DNA of 9,034 bases from Alphaproteobacteria bacterium (lineage in GTDB: Bacteria; Pseudomonadota; Alphaproteobacteria; Rhizobiales; Rhizobiaceae), in assembly GCA_017308345.1 (NCBI GenBank), contig JAFKFE010000787.1, positions 1 through 9,034 of the forward strand, in the 5' to 3' direction. Below, one piece after another: positions 4,905 through 9,034 of this stretch. How positions within the stretch are numbered: the first letter of the stretch is position 1; each line of letters begins with the position of its first letter. The position numbers and the translations under genes were made by a program. Below the pieces are notes generated by a model that made no database searches, had not been told where the DNA came from, and saw only the letters and a list, made by a program, of their open reading frames with translations.

Positions 4905-6917
4905 ATGCCGATGAGGCGGCCTCATTTCTTCGCGCTTTTGGGCGTGATCGCCGCGCTGACGCCAACAATGGCGAACGGCGGCAGCGTCGATGCGCGCGCG
5001 ACGGCCTCGATTCCGGCGCCCGACGCACCGCAGGCGCCGGGCCAGACGTCGACGGCCCCCGACATAGCGCAACTGAAGAGCGGGCTCGATGCGCTCGCCG
5101 CCAACAACATCGCCGGCGCGCGCAACGCGCGCGACACGTTGCCCGCCATCTCGCTCGACCGGCATATCCTGGCCTGGGCGATCGCGCTTTACGGTGGCGA
5201 CCAAGTGCCGAGCGGCGAGATCGCCGACGCCGCGCAGATGCTGCCTGGATGGCCCGGCACTATCGCGTTGCGCAAGAACAGCGAGCGCGCGCTCTATCGC
5301 GAGAACCCGCCGCCGCAGGTGGTGGTGCAGGCCTTCGGTCGCAGCCAGCCGCTGACGCCGGAAGGCGTGATCATCCTTGCCCGCTCGCAGGTGGCGCTGG
5401 GCAACCAGGCGGCTGCCCGCGCGGTGCTGGTGCCGTTCTGGCGCATCGAGAAGCTGGAAGCAAAGGACGAGGCGACCGTCATCAAGGAGTTCGGCGCGCT
5501 GATCCCGGCCGCCGACCACCGCTAGCTATCGCATGGAGCGCAGGTTCTATGCCGACCGGCCGTCCTCGGCCCTGCGCGTCGCCGGCCTTGCCGGAGCGCA
5601 GCAGTTGGCGGATGCCTGGGCGGCGGCCGACAGGGGCGACAAGAACGCGGCCAAACTCTTGAAGGCGGTGCCAGCGGCGCAGCGTTCGGCCGGCTATTTC
5701 TTCGCCGAGGCGGAATATCTGCGCAAGCAGCAGAAATTCGCCGATGCCGCGGCGGTCGTGATGAAGGCGCCGACCGACGGCAAGGCCCTGGTCGACCCCG
5801 ATGCCTGGTGGGTCGAGCGTCGCGTGCTCTCGCGCGAGCTGGTCGACCTGGGCGACATGAAGACCGCCTACAAGATCGTCTCCATGCACGCCGCCGAGAG
5901 CCCGCTGAACGCCGCCGAGGCTGAATTCCATGCCGGCTGGTACGCGTTGCGCGGCCTCAACGATCCAGCGACCGCGGCCAGCCACTTCAATCGCATTACC
6001 GAATTCGCCCGGGGACCGGTGTCGCTGTCGCGCGCCTATTACTGGCTCGGCCGCGCCGCGGAAGTCGGCGGCCCGGGCAGCGCCAGGGATTATTTCACGC
6101 GCGCGGCCGGCTATGGCACGACCTTCTATGGCCAGTTGGCCGGCGAGCGCGTGGGCCTCAGGACGCTCAACATCGTCTACCCGAAGCCGAGCGCGGCCGA
6201 CCGCCAGAGCTTCGACGGCCGCGAGGCGGTCAGCGCGATCAAAGGGCTGCAGGAAGCGGGCTATGACCGCTACGCCGAGACGCTCTACCGCGACCTTGCC
6301 GGACAGTTGACCAGCCCGGGCGAACTGGCCCTGCTCGCGGTCCTGGCCGAGAAGCAGGGCAACCATTTCATGGCGCTCAAGGTCGGCAAGATCGCCGCCC
6401 AGCGCGGCATCGATGTCGGCGCGCCGATTCGGCCAATATTTCCGGATCCGGCAAGGCGCTGGCCTATGCCATCGCCCGCCAGGAAAGCGAGTTCAATGTC
6501 GGCGCCGTCTCCAGCGCCGGCGCGCGCGGCCTGCTGCAATTGATGCCGGGCACGGCCAGGCAACTGGCGAAGAAGGCCGGCATGAGTTTCTCGCAGGCGC
6601 GGCTGACGAGCGATGCCGGCTACAACGCGACGCTGGGCTCGGCCTTCCTCGGCGAACAGCTCGACCGCTTCGGCGGCTCCTACGTGCTGACATTCGCCGG
6701 CTACAATGCCGGCCCCAACCGGGCCGCCCAGTGGGTGGCGAAATACGGCGATCCGCGCGGCAAGCAGGTCGACGAGGTGGTCGACTGGATCGAACGGATC
6801 CCCTACACGGAAACAAGAAGTTACGTGCAGCGCGTGATGGAGAATTACGAGGTCTACAAGATGCGTATTTCAGGCAAATACGACATCGTGGGGGATCTCG
6901 TGAACGGGCGGAGCTGA
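4905..6917 (+). pseudogene. slt: Soluble lytic murein transglycosylase, broken by a 4-bp duplication and a deletion
   Basis: Slt-type enzymes cleave peptidoglycan with formation of 1,6-anhydromuramate in the periplasm. Fragment 1 (4905-5525) starts MPMRRPHFFALLGVIAAL, a signal peptide, followed by the helical superhelix region, and stops at TAG 5523-5525. Fragment 2 (frame from 5533, stop at 6543) continues the superhelix, reading MERRFYADRPSSALRVAGLA onward. Fragment 3 (frame from 6426 to 6917) is the catalytic domain: ALAYAIARQESEFN (catalytic Glu), GARGLLQLMPGTARQL, FAGYNAGPNRA, ERIPYTETRSYVQRV. The first shift is explained by the tandem GCTAGCTA at 5521-5528; removing one copy restores HRYRMER. 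The second is a loss of 3n+1 nt, about 25, near 6418-6428. The ATG at 4905 has AGGA six nt upstream. A free catalytic domain without export signal could start at the ATG at 6540, but it would lack the catalytic Glu. Confidence 0.87.
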
Positions 6918-7020
6918 AGGCCTCTCTCCTCCTCTTCCCGCAAGGAGGGTGGGCCTCGACGATTTGACGATCTCCGCCCTCGCCTATAGCTGTCAGGTCA
7001 ATCCAGCAAGGACAGCACCG

Positions 7021-7914
7021 ATGGCGGGCGACTTCTCCGACTTCTTCTATGCATCGCAAGACGGGCTGCGGCTTCACGCCCGCGTCTACGGTGGGGCAGA
7101 TGCCGCCGGCTGGCCTGTCGTCTGCCTGCCCGGCCTCACTCGCAATGCCCGGGATTTCCATGAGTTCGCGCTCCATCTTTCGAGCGAGGCGCCCCAGCCG
7201 CGAAGGGTCGTCGCCTTCGACTATCGCGGCCGCGGCCAATCGGATTACGATCCCGACAGCAGCCACTATAATGTCGGGGTCGAGGCCGGCGACGTGCTTG
7301 CCGGACTGGCGGCGCTCGGCATCGAACAGGCCGCCTTCATCGGCACATCGCGCGGCGGCCTGATCATCCATGTGCTCGGCGCGCTGAAGCCGGCCATGCT
7401 GAAAGCCATCGTGTTGAACGACATCGGCCCGGTGATCGACGTGGAGGGCCTCGCCCATATCCGCAACTATCTCGACCCCGCGCCGAAGCCGAAGACCTTC
7501 GCCGAAGCGGTGGAGGCACAGCGGCGCGTGCATGGCACCGACTTTCCAACGCTCACGGACGCCGACTGGGCGCGCATGGTGGCCGCGATCTGCCGCGAGA
7601 CGGAGGCCGGCTGGGTGCCGGATTTCGATCCGGCCCTGGTCGAGACGCTGGCCGGCGTCGATTTCTCGAAGCCGCTGCCGGACTTTTGGGCGCAGTTCGA
7701 CGCCCTCGCCGCCATCCCGCTGCTTGCCATTCGCGGCGCGAACTCGAAACTTCTGTCCGTGGCGACGCTTGGCGAAATGCGCGGGCGTCATCCCGGCATG
7801 GAATCGATCACCGTCGAGGGGCAGGGTCACGCCCCCTTCCTCGAGACGGGCGGCCTGCCGGGCAAGATAGCGGCGTTCCTCGACCGGGTCGAAAATCAAG
7901 TCAAACAAAAGTAA
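7021..7914 (+). CDS. Alpha/beta-fold hydrolase
   Basis: 297 residues, intact. Features of the alpha/beta-hydrolase fold appear in order: oxyanion-hole region VVCLPGLTRNARDF (33-46), FDYRGRGQSD (66-75), nucleophile elbow GTSRGG with Ser110, and near the end GQGHAPFLE with the catalytic His at about 270. The acid residue probably lies in the loop after strand 6 or 7 but cannot be fixed by eye. The substrate is unknown; close relatives are annotated only as generic esterases/hydrolases. The frame is open back to a GTG at 6949, but AAGGAGG there touches the GTG with no spacing. The ATG at 7021 has AAGGA eight nt upstream and starts the recognisable domain (DFSDFFYASQDGLRLHARVYG). It lies about 100 nt downstream of slt on the same strand and could be cotranscribed. 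No signal peptide, so probably cytoplasmic. Confidence 0.88.
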   Translation: MAGDFSDFFYASQDGLRLHARVYGGADAAGWPVVCLPGLTRNARDFHEFALHLSSEAPQPRRVVAFDYRGRGQSDYDPDSSHYNVGVEAGDVLAGLAALGIEQAAFIGTSRGGLIIHVLGALKPAMLKAIVLNDIGPVIDVEGLAHIRNYLDPAPKPKTFAEAVEAQRRVHGTDFPTLTDADWARMVAAICRETEAGWVPDFDPALVETLAGVDFSKPLPDFWAQFDALAAIPLLAIRGANSKLLSVATLGEMRGRHPGMESITVEGQGHAPFLETGGLPGKIAAFLDRVENQVKQK

Positions 7915-7941
7915 AGCCCGAGACTATGCCAGTCCCGGGCT
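7915..7941 (-). terminator. Hairpin terminator between hydrolase and recombinase genes
   Basis: Arms AGCCCG (7915-7920) and CGGGCT (7936-7941) with inner GACT/AGTC (7922-7925, 7931-7934), one A/C mismatch and a 5-nt loop. Read on the minus strand, the stem is followed by TTTACTTTTGTTTG, a U-rich tail inside the 3' end of the hydrolase gene. This suits termination of the recombinase transcript. On the plus strand it starts directly after the hydrolase stop but lacks a U-tract. Confidence 0.6.
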
Positions 7942-7992
7942 CTGATACCAAAATATACATCCACGCCCGCCAGCGAGGCCGATCCGACGGGC

Positions 7993-9034
7993 CTATTCGC
8001 CTTTCGAGCGCTTGCGGGGTGCTTTGGCCGGCTCCGGGCCCTTCGCCTTGCGAGACGACGGGGCGGAGGTCGGCGTGGTGAGGGGCGAAGCAAACACGGA
8101 GCTCTCCGCCGAGCGCGACGAGCCGTCGCTACGCGGCTTCTCGAGAACGGTGACACAGCCGTCGAGATCGTTGGTGGCCAGGTGCGCGTAACGCATGGTC
8201 ATCGACAGCGTCTGGTGGCCAAGCCACATCTGCACACGCCTTATGTCGATGCCGCCCTGAACGAGGCGTGAAGCGCAGGTGTGACGCAGGATGTGCGGCA
8301 CCACCTGCTCGTCGGCGCCGAGACCGACTTCCGTCTTCGCCTCGTTCCAGATCGCGCGATACTGCGCCTGGGTGAGCGTGGTGAACGGGCCTTTCGGCCG
8401 GCGCCCTTCCGTGTTTGGCGGCAGCTTGATCACGTCCTTGACGCGTTCCGTCATCGGAATGGTGCGGCTGCGGCCGGACTTGGTGATCCAGAAGGACACG
8501 CGATGTTCCTGGATGTCGTTCCAGATCAGGCCGAGCGCCTCGCCGAGACGGCAGCCGGTATCGACCAGGAAGACGGAAAGCCTGTAGGCATCCTCGCTGC
8601 GGCTCCTGATCGCCGCGAACAGCCGCGCCTCCTCGTCCCTCTCGAGGAAACGAATCCGTCCCGCCCGCTCCTTCTGGCGGCGGAACTCCGGCAGGCTGTG
8701 GATATCTCCCATCTTGTGAGCCTTGCGCAGCAATTTGCTGAGGGCAGCCATCTTGCGATTGATGGTTGCGTTGCTGTTGCCGCGCTGGCGCAATGTACCG
8801 ATAAGATTGTCCAGGGTGTTCTGGTCAAAGGTGCTGAAACGCTCTCCAAGAAGGATCTCGTCTATTTCACCGATGAAGGAGCTGACATTGTATTTATGCC
8901 GCCCGTCATCCCAGAGTATATCTCGATAAGCTGCGAAAAGCTCCCCGATCCGATACGACTTTACTTCTCTGATCTTGTTATATGTGTAGTTGAACTTCGA
9001 ATTCTGAGAAGAAAAGAACGCAAAATGACCAGAG
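7993..9034 (-). CDS. Tyrosine recombinase / phage-type integrase, 5' end beyond window
   Basis: 346 residues are visible, and the frame is still open at the right edge, so the start lies outside; the first in-frame TTG at 8793 is not the real start. The N-terminal part (LFAAYRDILWDDGRHKYNVS through NSNATINRKMAALSKLLRKA, visible residues about 32-105) looks like the SAM-like core-binding domain. The catalytic domain carries the full set: Arg in DTGCRLGEAL (visible 162), Lys in WITKSGRSRTIPM (185), HILRH (His247, Arg250), WLGHQ (His273) and the nucleophile Tyr in TMRYAHL (282). It cuts and rejoins DNA through a 3'-phosphotyrosine link, typically for integration and excision of phages, ICEs or islands. 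A Ser/Pro/Lys-rich tail of about 60 residues follows. The 5' part is AT-richer than the rest of the window, as expected for acquired DNA. Confidence 0.9.
   Translation of the reverse strand, partial: SGHFAFFSSQNSKFNYTYNKIREVKSYRIGELFAAYRDILWDDGRHKYNVSSFIGEIDEILLGERFSTFDQNTLDNLIGTLRQRGNSNATINRKMAALSKLLRKAHKMGDIHSLPEFRRQKERAGRIRFLERDEEARLFAAIRSRSEDAYRLSVFLVDTGCRLGEALGLIWNDIQEHRVSFWITKSGRSRTIPMTERVKDVIKLPPNTEGRRPKGPFTTLTQAQYRAIWNEAKTEVGLGADEQVVPHILRHTCASRLVQGGIDIRRVQMWLGHQTLSMTMRYAHLATNDLDGCVTVLEKPRSDGSSRSAESSVFASPLTTPTSAPSSRKAKGPEPAKAPRKRSKGE

Noticed and set aside
4100..6440. Programmed ribosomal frameshifting in dapA or slt
   Set aside because: No slippery heptamer is present at the junctions, and family residues are missing or duplicated there, which a frameshift signal would not cause.
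6925..6950. CCTCCT...AGGAGG stem between slt and the hydrolase as terminator
   Set aside because: Only a 6-bp stem with no U-tract; more likely chance in purine/pyrimidine-rich spacer.
6949..7020. GTG start for the hydrolase, 24 codons upstream
   Set aside because: The purine-rich AAGGAGG abuts the GTG with no spacer, and the ATG at 7021 has better spacing and begins the recognisable domain.
6493..7908. Long minus-strand open frame (471 codons) opposite slt and the hydrolase
   Set aside because: Antisense shadow; the plus strand carries clear catalytic motifs of both families, and the minus translation looks like reversed-codon noise.
8526..8849. Separate minus-strand open frame in the recombinase region
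   Set aside because: It is out of frame with the recombinase, whose own frame reads through the same stretch with sensible core-binding domain sequence.
1..9034. CRISPR arrays, tRNA or rRNA genes, insertion sequences
   Set aside because: Looked for and not seen: no regularly spaced repeats, no cloverleaf-like segment and no transposase-like frame. The only mobile-element gene is the recombinase.

Overview
The window looks like a chromosomal core segment of a GC-rich alphaproteobacterium, most likely a Mesorhizobium-like member of the Rhizobiales. I infer this from protein content and gene order recognised by eye: rsh/rpoZ, a NYN-domain protein, family 5 uracil-DNA glycosylase, smpB/dapA, a soluble lytic transglycosylase and an alpha/beta hydrolase. 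No database search was possible.

Layout. On the minus strand at the left are rpoZ and the start of the (p)ppGpp synthetase/hydrolase rsh, an rpoZ-spoT type pairing. Divergent from rpoZ, on the plus strand, are a NYN-domain ribonuclease-like gene and a uracil-DNA glycosylase, separated by 12 nt and in the same frame. Converging on them is a minus-strand cluster read dapA, smpB, GH25 muramidase. A 412-bp divergent region follows, carrying two large near-perfect palindromes in tandem that resemble a rhizobial intergenic mosaic repeat. Next on the plus strand are the lytic transglycosylase gene and an alpha/beta hydrolase. The right edge is a tyrosine recombinase on the minus strand. Its reading frame stays open to the window end, and its AT-richer 5' part points to a mobile element beyond the edge.

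The main surprise is damage. Three of the genes (GH25, dapA, slt) are interrupted by small indels that shift the reading frame. These are a roughly 40-nt loss in GH25, a roughly 17-nt loss in dapA, and both a 4-bp tandem duplication and a roughly 25-nt loss in slt. On either side of each lesion the residual frames still read as good family sequence, so the damage is either very recent or an assembly/sequence artefact. All four breakpoints lie in short palindromes. rpoZ, the NYN gene, the glycosylase, smpB, the hydrolase and the visible part of the recombinase read as intact.

Functionally the segment holds housekeeping genes: transcription (omega), stringent response, trans-translation (SmpB), lysine/diaminopimelate synthesis (DapA), peptidoglycan turnover (GH25, Slt) and DNA repair. 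Lesions in two wall-cleaving enzymes and in the precursor enzyme for meso-diaminopimelate all touch the cell wall, though this may be chance. I see no CRISPR array, tRNA, rRNA or defence system, and no convincing novel multi-gene system.
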